Under the pieces are notes generated by a model. It searched no databases and was not told where the DNA came from. It saw nothing but the letters and a program-made list of their open reading frames with translations. This document shows positions 1-13,501 of a DNA stretch of 64,000 bases, piece by piece. The translations under genes and the position numbers were made by a program. This DNA comes from Pardosa pseudoannulata (Eukaryota > Arthropoda > Arachnida > Araneae > Lycosidae). Positions within the stretch are counted from its first letter, which is position 1. Each line of letters begins with the position of its first letter. Location of the stretch: positions 103,808,387-103,872,386 of the forward strand of contig CM063503.1 of assembly GCA_032207245.1 (NCBI GenBank), in the 5' to 3' direction.

Positions 1-1638
1 TTCAAACTAGTCATACACACACATAAAATATTTAACCCTAAATGGATTACCCCTAATTACGGAAAAAATATATGTAATCGGAAGGTTTCTAAACTATAGT
101 TCTGATTTCTCATCTAACTGCATTTCTAGGAAGAGAAAATATAATGCTAAATCAATTAAAATCATATGTGACGACAAAATGCAGAAATTTTGCAATTTAA
201 ACATTCAGCATAAAATGCAGTCCGAAAATTATAAAATCCTTCCCTCGAAATTATACGTAATTCGTTCATTGTTAAAACAAATAAATAAGTATGAAATTAA
301 GTGTGCTTAAATAAAACAATTGTTTATTCCGATACTAGAGATTAAAATAATATAAATAAAATAATTCATTTTGAAGACAATTTACTTAGAAACTTTTTGA
401 AGTAGGATTACGAAGAATAATCACTTAAAACATATCACTATTTTGGCACAATTACCTTTTACAGACAAGAAAGAAACATGAAAAATATTAAAAGTAAATC
501 TCAGTAAATAAGATTTAACATCATGCAGTGCATATGTAAAAATCATATGCACAGCTTACGATGGAAATGGACATTAGTTTCCTCTAGAACGCAACACAGA
601 AACTGTATACAAAATTTCGTGGGGATAGAAAAATATGGCAAAAGATTGAGTTACTTATTTTCACATGATTATAATTACTTATTCAGCCACAAACACACAT
701 CAGAATAAAGAATAAATTAAAAGGTAAAGAGCATGGAAACAGTATAGCATTTCATAGTGAATTGCCTGCTGAAATTTCTGATAACTACATGTATGAATTT
801 TAAATTAAGAAATGCTGAAGCATTAAACCATTTTGGAATTTTTTAAAGCAATATTAAGTTTTTTAACGTAATTAAATTAAATGTAAAAACTAAAAATCTG
901 CATCAATAGTAGATCACTTGCTTCCTACAAGAAAAAGGAAGCAAGTAAACTTTTTTTTTTTCTTTTTTTGTTATCCCGCCTTCACTTTTAAAAATACATA
1001 GACCAACCAACTATGATATTGTAGATAACCCCACAATATAAATCTTAATTTTATCACATGATTTAAAAAAAAATCATTTATTTAATCCACGAATGCTTTT
1101 ATTCAATATTATACATGTTTACAGCTATCGCCTTATCCTCTGCTGTATTAAGACTATGTTAGAACTTTAGTTTAATTCAGTCAGTACTAATAAGTAGACT
1201 GATAAATAAAAGTTTCTAAGTTTGTGCTTTTGTTTAAAAGTTTTAAAAAAAGTCTCAATTATAACTTTTGAATCCGCAATTTTAATTTTTTTCTGGCGAT
1301 AATTGTTCCTAGATTTCTCACTTTATTCTTCAAATATTCATGCAATATTTTAGGGGATGAAGGAGATACAATTTTTTCTTGATATTTATATTTTTTTTTG
1401 TCATCAAATCAAAAATGTATTTTAACTTATTTGTTTGATTATATATTGGGGATTTAAAAACTGATTTGATAAATGAATAGTTTTATGCTTTGTAAATAAA
1501 AAGGAAAAACGGGAATAGTATATAAGTTTGTTGAGGAGATGAAAAAAATTCAAATTTAAGACATTTAATATACAATATATCATATATAAATAATAATGTA
1601 CATATAAGAAAATAAGTAAGATGGTGAAAAGTTAATCT
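1..1638. other. AT-rich non-coding stretch
   Basis: No gene, tRNA or recognisable transposon was seen. Open frames are short, AT-biased and lack splice-site context. The only local structure is simple T-rich sequence near 950-970 and near 1390. Confidence 0.6.
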
Positions 1639-1877
1639 TTAACCCTTTGAGGAAGGGGTGCATCATATATGCAACGTTTTTCATATTGACTTAAAAGGGG
1701 TATATCATTAATAATAATTCAAACAAAACATTTAATTATTATTTTTTATTTCCACTAGAAGTAGCCCTATGTCTGTTACAGGTGAATTGTCTACTACAGA
1801 TATCTGAATACTAGAAAGTTATCTAGTTCCATTTAAAATATGTTGCATATATGATACGCTCATCTTCAAAAGGTTAA
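1639..1877. mobile_element. piggyBac-type MITE with TTAA target sites
   Basis: The element is bounded by TTAA at 1639-1642 and at 1874-1877, the target site typical of piggyBac. Reading inward, the left end begins CCCTTTGAGGAAGGGG and the right end, reverse-complemented, begins CCTTTTGAAGATGAGC. Both then share ATCATATATGCAAC, so imperfect terminal inverted repeats extend about 33 bp. The subterminal GCATATATGATGC segment is itself nearly palindromic. At 239 bp it has no coding capacity and would have been mobilised in trans by a piggyBac transposase. TTAA plus matched ends make this a confident structural call; the superfamily rests on those features alone. Confidence 0.72.
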
Positions 1878-3150
1878 TCATTAACAATATAAGCGTATCT
1901 TAAATAATTTAATTTTTAATTAATGAAAATATTTTTAAATTTAAAAAAATCCGGTTTAAATGTAAAAATCTGATTTAATTCTAAAACTTCGGATTGATAT
2001 GGATTTTTTAACCAAGATTTTAACAACTCTGCTAAGTATTGAATAAATTTTTTTAATACTTTCTAATACAAATGAAAAATTCTTTAAATTTAGCAAAATT
2101 ATTGGATTCAAGAGAAAAATTGTACAAATGTTTTAATAAACTATTTTTGACTCGAGATACTGTCTTCTTAAGTGAGATTTGTTGTGCTTCAAAATTTAAT
2201 AAATGGATTTGAGAAACCATTTCACAACCAAGACGAAAATAATTACAATATGTAATGCGAATTTGTTCGTATTGATTTGATTTCCGGGGAAAGAAAAAAA
2301 AAAGAAGTGCATATTTAAAATCCGTGTTTCGCAAAACGCAACATTAAAAACCTAATTAAATATTCATACTTAATAATAAAATTTAATTATTAACATTTCT
2401 CTCGCTTTCACGCCTCTCCTAATTTAATTAAGAGAAGCACACATCAACAGCGACGTTAACTCGTTATGGCTCCATCGACATTAAACCTGATGGAAAGACA
2501 GTTGTCAGGTTCAAAGCATTGTTTATTGGAGAATTCGTTTAAAAACTGGCATGAAATTCTAGAAATTTCTGTATGCACACAGCTGAAGTTCAGTTCCCGG
2601 TAACATCAACCATTTGAAAGAAGGTAAATCATAAACGACCGTAAAGCTTAATGGAACGGTACACCTTTCTAATGGTAAAAAATGATTTTTAGAATTTTAT
2701 ATCAATGGAGAGATTTTATTGTAAACGATAATTATTATCGAGCTATAAAACTATGAGAACCATTCTTCGTTTACTTTTTTAAAGGTTGTAGATTTTATCA
2801 TTAGGTAAAATAACTTTTGACACGTAAGATTTTTTTTAGTTAAAACATATTTTACATTTATCATTATAAATGCAAGTTATTTAAGTATTTTATAGACATA
2901 CGGAAAATCATGAAAATCCTTTTATTTTTATAGATTTAAAATTCGCTGGTAAGCATTTTAAAAATTGTCAAATAATAAAAATAATTACTGACATATTATT
3001 ACACACTTTTATTTAGTATGCTATTTTTATTTAGTATGCTATGCCTAAACCCAGTAATAAATTGTTCGGCAAGTTTGATCTTCAATTGAGCTGAAACTTT
3101 GCATATTTCAATGGAATAAATGAATCAGTCCTAAAATTACATCATTATAG
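1878..3150. other. AT-rich non-coding stretch
   Basis: Nothing recognisable. A frame open on the minus strand at 2053-2334 (93 codons) is rich in F, K and N, has no motif and no splice context, and is treated as chance. The 2400-2650 part is slightly less AT-rich but shows no coding or repeat signature. Confidence 0.55.
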
Positions 3151-3559
3151 ATAAATTATTGCAAGTTAATAAGCATCAATGATCTAACCTTTGTAATTCT
3201 TTTCTTTATACAGAAAACTTTTACATAATGCGCTGGTGGCTCGGTGGTAAAATACTTGGACTTCACGCAGATCACCCGGGTTTGATTCCAGATAAGTGTT
3301 TTTTTAAATCATTATATGTTTTATGATTTCTGTTATCTTGGATAATATATTAAATTTACTATCACAAATAGAACTTTATATTATATTTCAACTGGCATTT
3401 AAAGCACGGAAAATCATTTTAATTTAACGAAACTAAAATTTTTATTCAAGCAGTATAATTTTAAAGGCTTTTTTTCTGAAAAGATTTTTATAATTTGGGC
3501 CCATAATTACTAAGAATTATTTCAGATATAGCTTTGTAGTTTTATTAACCCATAAATAT
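3151..3559 (+). repeat. tRNA-Gly-like SINE or duplicated segment, copy 1
   Basis: A segment of about 400 bp recurs at 4621-5031 with high identity. Near 3230-3300 it carries a tRNA-like head with an A-box-like TGGCTCGGTGG and a B-box-like GGGTTTGATTCC. The spacing and wording of this head follow metazoan tRNA-Gly(GCC) closely. The anticodon arm does not pair and the anticodon position reads TTC, so it is not a working tRNA gene. A tRNA-derived SINE is the most likely explanation. A local segmental duplication around one tRNA pseudogene is the alternative, since both copies lie only 1.1 kb apart in the same orientation. No target-site duplication was identified. Confidence 0.6.
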
Positions 3560-4620
3560 TATAAGTATGAAAACGTTCAAAATTAAGGAAAACTTGAATT
3601 AATGTAAATTCATGAACTGAAATTAATGTTTTACTTTCGTTTGTGTAGAAAGAATTAGTTTGATTTAATTAGTTTTTTTTATTTTTTTTGATTAGTTTGA
3701 TTGATTAGTTTTGATTTTTACTACTGCACCTAGGAATTGCACCTGGAAGCCTGGCATCATTGGCTGCCGTTTTTTTATAACGCTTCCTTTGCGACTAGGT
3801 TCGATAGCCATTTTATAAAACAAACTAAATATAATTTAATACTGTTTTTTTAGTGTGTAAGTGTAGAAAACTTGTCTTTTGAAAATAAATTATATATATA
3901 TTATTAAAGTTTATTTTTATTTTCAATGCACCATAATTGCTCATGCTATACCATAATGATCTGCTCGATTACTTTTTACTAAATTGAGGCATTTAAAAAG
4001 ACTTTAGATTATATTACATAACAATGTTTAATTTAATCATTTGCACTCGTACAAATATATAAATAAGCTGTCAGCCAACCATAAATTATTTTTCATGTCC
4101 GATCAAGTCAAACTTTTTACGGTAACATTATATCTCAACCTCTAAGAAAAATTACAAAATACCAGCAATTTTCATCTGTTAATAGGAAATATAAAAAAAA
4201 AACCTTAGAGATAGTAAAATTGGTAATTTCTTATTTCTCAAAATTAAACTAAATCAAAATAACTCGATGGGAGGACGCTGTAAGTAAAAATGAACACTTC
4301 AATGTGTTCCTTAAACTAACAATTAAGAAAAAGTAAAAATAAAAAGTCATGAAGGTACCTCAAAAGTTATAATTTTAGTTGCCGTCCCTCGAAGCTGCCA
4401 AGGCTTACTAAGAATTTGTCTCCAGATGCAACCAACCCTATGTCCGCGATTCTGAACCCGGGGTGGCTCGAGCGTATGTTACAGGAGCCGAAGCACAAAA
4501 AGTTCGAGAGCCGTTAGTCTATTGGATATATCAGAAGCGTGTATTAACAAATACTAACCGAAATATCACTTTAACTTAGTACCGAGCTAAAACAATTAAT
4601 AGACACGAAGACTATTATAA
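3560..4620. other. Non-coding spacer between the two Gly-SINE copies
   Basis: No gene is visible. A GC-richer patch at 4380-4520 contains TTCTGAACCCGGGGTGGCTC near 4452, which resembles the start of some hAT elements, but no matching second end was found, so it is not called as an element. Confidence 0.45.
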
Positions 4621-5031
4621 ATAAAATTATTGCATGTTAATAAGCATCAATGATTTAACCTTTGTAATTCTTTGCTTTATACAGAAAACTTTTACATAAT
4701 GCGCTGGTGGCTCGGTGGTAAAATACTTAAACTTCACGCAGATGACCCGGGTTTGATTCCAGATAAGTGTTTTTTTTAAATCATTATATGTTTTATGATT
4801 TCTGTTATCTTGGATAATATATTAAATTTACTATCACAAATAGAACTTTATATTAATTTCAACTGTCATTTAAAGCACGGAAAATCATTTTAATTTAACG
4901 AAATTAAAAATTTTATTCAAGCAGTATAATTTGAAAATCTTTTTCCGAAAACATTTTCATAATTTGGGCCCGTAATTACTAAGAATTATTTCAGATATAG
5001 CTTTGTAGTTTTATTTACCCATATATATTAT
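4621..5031 (+). repeat. tRNA-Gly-like SINE or duplicated segment, copy 2
   Basis: This is the second copy of the 3151-3559 segment, in the same orientation. The tRNA-like head lies near 4698-4765 with the same A-box-like and B-box-like strings. Scattered substitutions (for example ACTTGGACTTC in copy 1 against ACTTAAACTTC here) and small indels show that it is diverged rather than a very recent copy. The homology continues past the tRNA-like head for about 270 bp, to the motif TTTCAGATATAGCTTTGTAG. Confidence 0.6.
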
Positions 5032-6224
5032 CTCTATATTCCGTATCAATTGCTTAATTATGCATTAAAGAACGAATGAAAGAATTATGAAACAGTAATA
5101 GGTAAACATCAGATTTCATTTTGTTATAATGCATCTATGTAGAAAATGTTTTCATAATACTAACTGCATTTCTGGAGACCTGAAGTATTTCAGAAATTAC
5201 GAGATTACAAAGGAAAGAAAATGGTTAATAATACTAGATGAATAGAACTAAAAAATTCAAAACATTGGCAGCAAAATAATAAGCAAATTGTCTTTCTTTT
5301 AAATTTATGATTCTGAGAACTGAAGACATAACACTAATATATAATATGCATACCATTATGCATTGCACATGTCTCGTATTCTTTTATTGAAAAGAAATTC
5401 TGTGACATTTACTCATAAAAATTCTGATCCCATGCCCAATATCGTAATAACTACTTGCAAAAGGCGCACAACTGCAATTACTGATTAGGAAAAGCAAAAA
5501 ATATGCGAGCCTCAAAAGATAAATATTTTTGGATTTCATAGCAGAAATTATGCCAAAAGGTGAAGTTGGACGAAATACAAGATTTAATGAAAGATGCCTG
5601 TACTTCAAGTGTTCTCTTTAAAAGGAATGACTTTTTGTATCCTCTCCCTTTTAATTATATATACATTTTGGGGCAACTGATGGAAAAATATTAGTTTTCA
5701 TAATCTATCTCAGTACCTTTTATTAGTCTATATTTAAAATAATTTGACAGTAAAACGTCCCAAAAAGCACGAGTCAATTATTAAATATATTTGAATTGTA
5801 GGTAAATTATATAAACTTTTCTACGCAATACAACGAAAATACCAGGTTGAATCATGAGGATTTTCCCTATTTATTTAGATAAAAAAAACTCCTTTTGCCT
5901 TTTATTCTTACATAGATTACAATAGTAACAATAAAAACACATCAAACACAGATCTTTCGCATAGAACAAAATATTTTCCATGAACATAAAAAAAGAGAAT
6001 GCGTACACTGATTTTTTAAGAAATTAAATGTATCCAGTGTGCTGGTTATGTATTTCGTATGCATTCATTTCACTTCGACCTTAGTACAAATAAAAAAAAA
6101 AGAAAGCTTAGAACTAAACTAAAACTAACTTGAGAAAAATTCTGAAAAGAAAATCCACTTTTGTAATTGAAATATTTTTTTCCGACCAGACTAACGCATT
6201 TTTCTCAATGGTAGTGAAACATAA
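5032..6224. other. AT-rich non-coding stretch
   Basis: No features were recognised. The minus-strand frame at 5384-5608 (74 codons) has no motif and no splice signals and is considered chance. Confidence 0.5.
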
Positions 6225-7272
6225 TTTAGATGCGCCAAATAAAAAGAAAATGCATTTACAAATGATGGCCATAGAAGATTCCGATCAGAAAATTTGCCTG
6301 TAACTTAAATTAGCTTTCAAAAATTAGTATCGATGGTGTATGCCTATTACGACAAGTATTTCAAGAACTCAAGAGTTAATTTACACAGAAGCCTGACCTA
6401 CATCTTAAGATAGAACAGGGGAAATCCGGGGATGTTTCGAAAACTCATTTTCACGCATAGCTCAGGACCTATTACCACTTTCATTGCCACAATAGGAGGG
6501 AAAAGTTTACCCAGGGTGCCAAAATTAATAGCTAATTTCATTGTTTCAAAAGGGTTTATTTGTTGTAACATAAGTACACTAAACATAATTCAGAATAAGT
6601 TGATTAAAATTTTTGAAAAACTAGAGGGACACCTACAAACGCAAAGGAATCTCTGTGTTGCCCAGATATAAATTTAGTATTATTTGGGAATATACCTGTT
6701 ACCCACAGTTGATACAAGGCTCAGAATGAAATTTTGGGGAGAGCAGTTGATAATGATGCAGTGAAAGTGATAAACTGATTCCAAACGACAACGAACATCC
6801 AAGAAGCAGCGGGATTCGAACTCACTCTCCTAATATCGAAAGGCAGCACCTTTCTTATTAGATCCTAGTCTAATTTACAGAATACGTAATTAAATAAGAC
6901 ATTCATCGGAATTAAAAAAAGAGAAAAGATTGTTTCAAACCGTAGAACAGAGATGTTACAACATTCGGAAGACTTTAATCTTGATTAACTTTTATCACAA
7001 ATAGTTTACTTAAAGGGACTATCATTGAAGATGACACTTGCATAAAAGTTGGATTGTTTAGTTGCTAAAAAGGCAAATTATATTAAAATATTAACTCACT
7101 TTTATTGAATTTCTTGAAGTTCACTTGTTCTTTTGGTTTTGCTCCAAAAACTGAAATCATTTTCTGGTGTTTTTTTGTGTTATCGGACATTTGAAAAATT
7201 ACATTTAAAAAGAGAGACGAATCTCACAAGCAGCTAAAACTGTCCCACACTACTGTAGTCCTCCACTAAAAT
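6225..7272. repeat. 1.05-kb duplicated segment, copy A
   Basis: The sequence from here to 7272 reappears almost letter for letter at 7698-8744. The only difference noticed is one A in a short homopolymer near 6617, so the duplication is very young or an assembly artefact. The segment contains a minus-strand SINE (6765-6872) and overlapping open frames on both strands. Those frames are not conserved as known proteins and simply reappear in the second copy. The flanks at both borders differ between copies. No terminal inverted repeats or clear target-site duplications were found, so it does not look like a complete transposon. Confidence 0.9.
6765..6872 (-). repeat. tRNA-derived SINE, partial copy (inside duplication A)
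   Basis: Read on the minus strand, this has the tRNA-like B box GAGTTCGAATCCC, followed by the family body that includes ATGTTCGT and GATTCC. The A-box part is degenerate. It belongs to the SINE family best preserved at 26935-27110 and 55265-55438. Confidence 0.65.
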
Positions 7273-7697
7273 TAACATTCTAAGAATAATGTATAATGTA
7301 TATTAAAAATTTCATGAAGATATACTCATAACTTCTAAAAAAAAAAAAGAGTCATAAATCGTTAACCGAAAGAAATCGAATTCTATACAAAGTACATTTA
7401 AAGTTTTATTTTAAACCTTCTCTCCCAGTTTATCAGCTTATGCAAAAATATTTATAACTATAATTCCAATGACCACACAGACAAAACAAATTAATCTCAA
7501 TAGCTAAAAACATAATCTTAAGCAATTTTATTGTTGGTCAAAACTAGTTATTATAAACGAAGTCGGATATAATAAAATAATTAGATACCAAACACGCAAT
7601 TTCAAAATTTTCTAATTGTATTATTTATTTTATAATACGACACCCATATAGGATTCTTCTTAAAATATTCTTATTATTAAGTATTGACGTGCATCTC
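7273..7697. other. Unique 425-bp spacer between the two duplicated segments
   Basis: AT-rich sequence with no gene or repeat motif. It is not repeated after copy B, so the arrangement is A-spacer-A rather than a simple two-unit tandem repeat. Confidence 0.75.
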
Positions 7698-8744
7698 TTT
7701 AGATGCGCCAAATAAAAAGAAAATGCATTTACAAATGATGGCCATAGAAGATTCCGATCAGAAAATTTGCCTGTAACTTAAATTAGCTTTCAAAAATTAG
7801 TATCGATGGTGTATGCCTATTACGACAAGTATTTCAAGAACTCAAGAGTTAATTTACACAGAAGCCTGACCTACATCTTAAGATAGAACAGGGGAAATCC
7901 GGGGATGTTTCGAAAACTCATTTTCACGCATAGCTCAGGACCTATTACCACTTTCATTGCCACAATAGGAGGGAAAAGTTTACCCAGGGTGCCAAAATTA
8001 ATAGCTAATTTCATTGTTTCAAAAGGGTTTATTTGTTGTAACATAAGTACACTAAACATAATTCAGAATAAGTTGATTAAAATTTTTGAAAACTAGAGGG
8101 ACACCTACAAACGCAAAGGAATCTCTGTGTTGCCCAGATATAAATTTAGTATTATTTGGGAATATACCTGTTACCCACAGTTGATACAAGGCTCAGAATG
8201 AAATTTTGGGGAGAGCAGTTGATAATGATGCAGTGAAAGTGATAAACTGATTCCAAACGACAACGAACATCCAAGAAGCAGCGGGATTCGAACTCACTCT
8301 CCTAATATCGAAAGGCAGCACCTTTCTTATTAGATCCTAGTCTAATTTACAGAATACGTAATTAAATAAGACATTCATCGGAATTAAAAAAAGAGAAAAG
8401 ATTGTTTCAAACCGTAGAACAGAGATGTTACAACATTCGGAAGACTTTAATCTTGATTAACTTTTATCACAAATAGTTTACTTAAAGGGACTATCATTGA
8501 AGATGACACTTGCATAAAAGTTGGATTGTTTAGTTGCTAAAAAGGCAAATTATATTAAAATATTAACTCACTTTTATTGAATTTCTTGAAGTTCACTTGT
8601 TCTTTTGGTTTTGCTCCAAAAACTGAAATCATTTTCTGGTGTTTTTTTGTGTTATCGGACATTTGAAAAATTACATTTAAAAAGAGAGACGAATCTCACA
8701 AGCAGCTAAAACTGTCCCACACTACTGTAGTCCTCCACTAAAAT
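7698..8744. repeat. 1.05-kb duplicated segment, copy B
   Basis: This is the second copy of 6225-7272, in the same orientation, offset by 1473 bp (1472 after a one-base deletion in the GAAAAC run near 8090). Near-complete identity over more than 1 kb of apparently non-coding sequence argues for a recent event or for uncollapsed haplotypes. It ends at the ACTAAAAT string; the following sequence (ACTGGGATAAAACAG) differs from that after copy A. Confidence 0.9.
8237..8344 (-). repeat. tRNA-derived SINE, partial copy (inside duplication B)
   Basis: Identical to the SINE fragment at 6765-6872 because it was carried along in the 1.05-kb duplication. It is therefore not an independent insertion. Confidence 0.65.
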
Positions 8745-11700
8745 ACTGGGATAAAACAGTGCTAAAGTTACCAACTACCATCGATAACTTCGAGACACCA
8801 GAGCTAACACGCGTTTGGATGATGGAGGTTAGAGGAAAGACCTAAATACTGAGTGTGGGAGTTTGAGCATTGACTATTCTAGTTAAATAAAGAAACCCCC
8901 CCTCCAGAAAATACACTTTTTTTTTTCTCATCAATAAATAAACTTCAGAAAGCAGTATTTCGATATTCCAGTCTTTTTTTTTTTTAACTGCCGGAAACTT
9001 TATTTATCGCTTCCTGAATGATCGGGATGACAGATGAAGAGAAAAACAAATCCTACTCTTCCTACTTTTTTTTCCAGGAAAAGTTTGCATACTGTACTCC
9101 AAGTAAGCAGTTTTTTCGGACTCTAAATAATTTCAAGGGCATCACCAAGACCTTTTTCCTGCTTTGGTAAGGGAAAAGTGTTTCAAATTCAAAATTTCCA
9201 CTTATAGGATCATGAATAATGGTGTTTCTGACGACTAGGGAAGTATTTCTGAGAAAAAAGTACATTAGAACAGATGTTTTGGGATTACTTTTAGCAAAGG
9301 GGGCTTTACAAGGAAAAGCGTGGTAAAATAGAAGCATCCGTAAGGGACTTGAATAATAACTTGCTCGCACAAACGTTCTAAATCCATCAGTGGTACGTAA
9401 TAAACATATTTTAGTAAATTTTAAAACAAACGCATTTCATAAAAAAGGCTAACGTTAACAGCTAGATACGCAGCAAGGTAAAAAAAAAACAGAAAAGTAA
9501 GAGTGGTGAATGTAATCCGAAATATAGAACATTAAGAAAAAATTTATTTAAGCTGAAATATAGTAAACGCTGTCGTCCAACTTTATTATTAGGGTAATTT
9601 ATTTTAGTAGAATACAAAGTTAGATAAATTTTTATACGAGTAGAGAAATCTTAGTACTAGTGCAATATTTCTTGACACTTATTGGAACACTTAAATATCC
9701 ATGTTCAACAATATTTGGCTTGTTAATTACAAAAGTCAAAGGAGAAATCTTTTATAAACTTTGGATTGCTGAACACGCAAGTCACCTTTTAAATTTTCTC
9801 CATTGAGTTTTCAGTAATTTCACAGTTTACATTTTAAATATGAGACGCTAATGTCTAATATTTACCATACACGAAATAAAAAAATATGGGAAAATTAAAA
9901 TAAACACTAGAACCAATAATTACAATCACCATAATTGATAGCGATATGAAAATTACGCTTGGTATACAAGGTAATATTGCTGGTACAAAATACTATTGTA
10001 AGTGACTTAGCTGCGCCAGAGTTCCCATTACAAACAAAAAGAGCGACATTTACGGAAATATTTGTTTCATATGAAATATTAGTGAAACTTTGCATTACCC
10101 TACCACCACTGCACATAACACTGGGTTTTGCGAACATGAATGTTTATCTCAAAACCTTTCAGGTACGGGAAAGGTAAAATAAGGTGTACTCCTAGTACGA
10201 TGTACTATTGCGTAATTTATAGATCCCCAGATACAAATATACAGGGACAAATGGTTTGAGTCTAATCTCAATCTTGATGAGCTATACATGTGGCATTATT
10301 TCAGAAAGGATATTACACAACTCATGCACAATTTTCCTGACGGACTTTTTAAAAAAAAATAAAAAAAAACTTACCTACGATAAAATTGGATGTAACAAAT
10401 AAAAGTAAAATTTTGATAACTGTTTTTTGCACTACTGAATTCTTATAATGTTATATGTAAAATGCAGACTGCGAACTTACTCAAAAGGCACTTTGAAAAG
10501 TAATTTTTGCTTCCAGCGAACCCAAAATCAGTAGGAGACAGATATTATCTTTGAAAAATGTTTGCAGTTGAACAATGCCTTTTACATGATTGTTAATATA
10601 TTCCGCAAACTGCTGCTAATTGAAAAATTAGTGTAAACGTATAAAAGGCATTAGACACACACAGTAGTCGATTAGAAATATCAGATCCATTTGTTATGAA
10701 CTCAAATTTGAAAATATAGTTATTTGTAAAGTCTTATATACGAGGCATAAAAAGAAGACTTGGCTTACTATAATTTTAAAAAATAATACTATGATTTATT
10801 GAGACGCACCATGTGGAAGTATAAAGGTTAAATGTTTCTTTTAAAGTTGCTACAATTACTTCTTTTAGCCTTTATCAAATGAGAGGCAGTAATTATCAAG
10901 CTAATATGCATTGATATGGATTCTTTAATTATAGTTAAAAATTTTAGTTTGTGACATTAGAAAAGAAAGGACCTAAAAAAGATCTAAAAAGTTAATTATT
11001 CTATTGCCCTTGATTCAAGAATACGAGCATAAATAGAAATTTTCATTTCATATTTCATTATATAAAAATGTATCAATATTTTCCTAAAAATCTATTGAAA
11101 CTTTTGTTTTGAAATATCTACAGAAATCTTCACCAAATTTACGACGTCTAATGTTTTCCTTAGTTATTATTTTATACGCTTTACATTTTATAGATAAATT
11201 GTTTCAATCTACTACTTAAGATGATCACCATTATTTCATTCGTGTAATACAGTTATAGATAGATAAATTCTGAATCTGAAGACTGCGATGGAAAATCATT
11301 AAATAATTTTAGTGAGTAAAAATAAAATATTCCTTAGAAAATTCATTGTTTTCTTTTAAATGTCAAAAACATTACCTTTTTTAGCTATACAGATAATTAT
11401 GATAGTATAATACTATATATAATGAATAGTTTCGTAAGGAAATTTTAAAACTTACGGTGTAAACTGCTATCCAAATATATTTTAGTTCAATATCGAAGGA
11501 AAATATTGAAAGTACTCGAAGTATACTATTTGTCAAATATCGAACTAGGAAACTATAGTAAATATCAATAAAGATCTCATATGTCCTCGTTTTAAGAAAT
11601 AGGGATAAATATAGTTTAAGCATTAACTTCGTAAGTTAAGGAAATAACATTGGTGTAAAATCTTGATATATGTCCTCATTTTTGTAATTCGATAGTGATA

Positions 11701-13495
11701 TATACACACAAATTAAAGTACGTATGCCTACAAAAACATATGCACAAAAATTATTTAAATTGCTTATTAGTATATTAAACAAAAATTGCAACATTTTATT
11801 AATAGTTAGGAGTAGAGATTTGTACGTTTGAATCAATAATCAAATTCATTGACGTTTCTGCTGAATAAATTCAAGCATTGCATTGAGGTAACGTCATACA
11901 ATTAACGTAAATATTCCACTACTTACTAAGGCGTGATCAAATAACTGCACCAGTTCATCACAGAGAAAATAATACACGTAATAAAATATTATTTTCCTAT
12001 CTCAACTTGCGCCCCTTTTACATAAAAATTTCCACGTATAAAATATTATTTAATTAAAAATCAACAATAGTAAAAATTTTTTTAAATCATTTATAATATG
12101 AATTAAACAATGGTAAAAGCATTAACGTTTTAAAATTACGTTTCAGCAAATGTTACTATAAATAAAAGTTTTTAAAAAAATGTTTTAATCATCAAAACAA
12201 ATTCGGTAAAATATAGCTGAAATTTATTAATAAAAAATCCCTCTTTATACATTATTTTTAAAGACATTAGAAATGAAATTTAGTCCAACTGTTTAAACTG
12301 TTCCTCGTATTTTGACACATATTTAATCAATTCCTTTTTTCTTTCTACCGCCATCAAATTATGCATCATTAATTTCAAATCATTTAATTAGAGTATTAAA
12401 TTAAAATGATGCTCGATTTTTAACAAAAACATACACAACTTTAACTGTAATTCAAAACTATTTTTTAGCTTGAAAAATGCAATTCCAGTACAATCAGTTG
12501 CCATCAGTTTTATCAAATAATTAAATTACAAGCTGATTAATTCCCAATTATCGACGATTCAGATTTTCTATTCCGACTTTTGCTATTTTTCCACTAGCAA
12601 TTCTTTCTGGTAGTGTTAAAGCAAGTAAATTACAGGTATTTTCGTGCCATGTATGTCCTTGACCTTGTTGAATGCCTCTTTAATTTTACCTTTTTTTAAA
12701 AAAAAAGTTGTTTGAAGGCGTTTCTAGCGTCAAAGCAAGTTGGACTAGATCAATACATGCTTAATACACAATTAGTAATTTGAGATTGCTGTCAGCGTTA
12801 TTGTATTTCAGCTTAAAAGGAGTAATTTTCTATAATTACAAAAACAGTCTAGAATCTTAATTTATATGTTTGTTTACATCATTTAAATATCTTTTGTTGT
12901 TGCAAAGATGTTAAATTTGCGGAAATTTTAAATGTATCTTCTAATGATTTATTTCAGTTACATCCTAACAGCTTGAAATGTAAATTATATAACTGCATGA
13001 TAGCTTTCTTAAGACAGTTTGGGCTGGAGTATAATGCTCGATTTTGATGTTATTTTGAATTAATTCCTATAAAGTGTTTTTTTTAAATTTCTCATAATAA
13101 AATAGCAAAGTATTACAATAGTACATGATTAATAAATAATCTGTAACTTAAAATATTTCGAAATTATACGCAGAATAAGAATTTGCACAACAAAATAGTA
13201 TTTCCTTATGATAAAATGAGTGTGATCAAAACGCATTAAAAAAATACCTACGAATTATTAAAAAGCATATAAATAATATTAGATTAATGAAGACCGTTAC
13301 GCAGTTCCAGGCAATTTCAGAACAATTTTTTCCCACTGTTCCAAATAGACTGATATAACATGCTTCAAAAAAAAAAAAAAAATTACCATTTTTGCCTAGA
13401 AGATAACTAATTTCTGTTTTAATTTATATATACATTGATAAAAAACAAGTTGTGCTAGTTGATATCCAGAAAAACTAGACTTTGAGAGGATTTAC
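8745..13495. other. Long AT-rich stretch without recognisable genes
   Basis: No protein-coding exon, RNA gene or transposon was recognised. A minus-strand frame at 9062-9370 (102 codons) and opposed frames at 9907-10177 have no family motifs. Composition is slightly less AT-rich at 8750-8870, without coding signs. Homopolymer A/T runs of 10-14 bases occur, for example near 8918 and 13370. Confidence 0.5.
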
Positions 13496-13501
13496 TAAAC
13501 A

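Noticed and set aside
3230..3300. Functional tRNA-Gly gene
   Set aside because: A and B boxes are present, but the anticodon and acceptor stems do not pair, and the copy at 4698 is similarly degenerate.
4440..4520. hAT terminus in the GC-rich patch (TTCTGAACCCGGGG)
   Set aside because: The wording is suggestive, but there is no CAG start at the right place, no partner end and no target duplication.
6398..8096. Pairs of identical open frames on both strands as duplicated genes
   Set aside because: They are identical only because the 1.05-kb DNA segment is duplicated; the peptides have no recognised domain.
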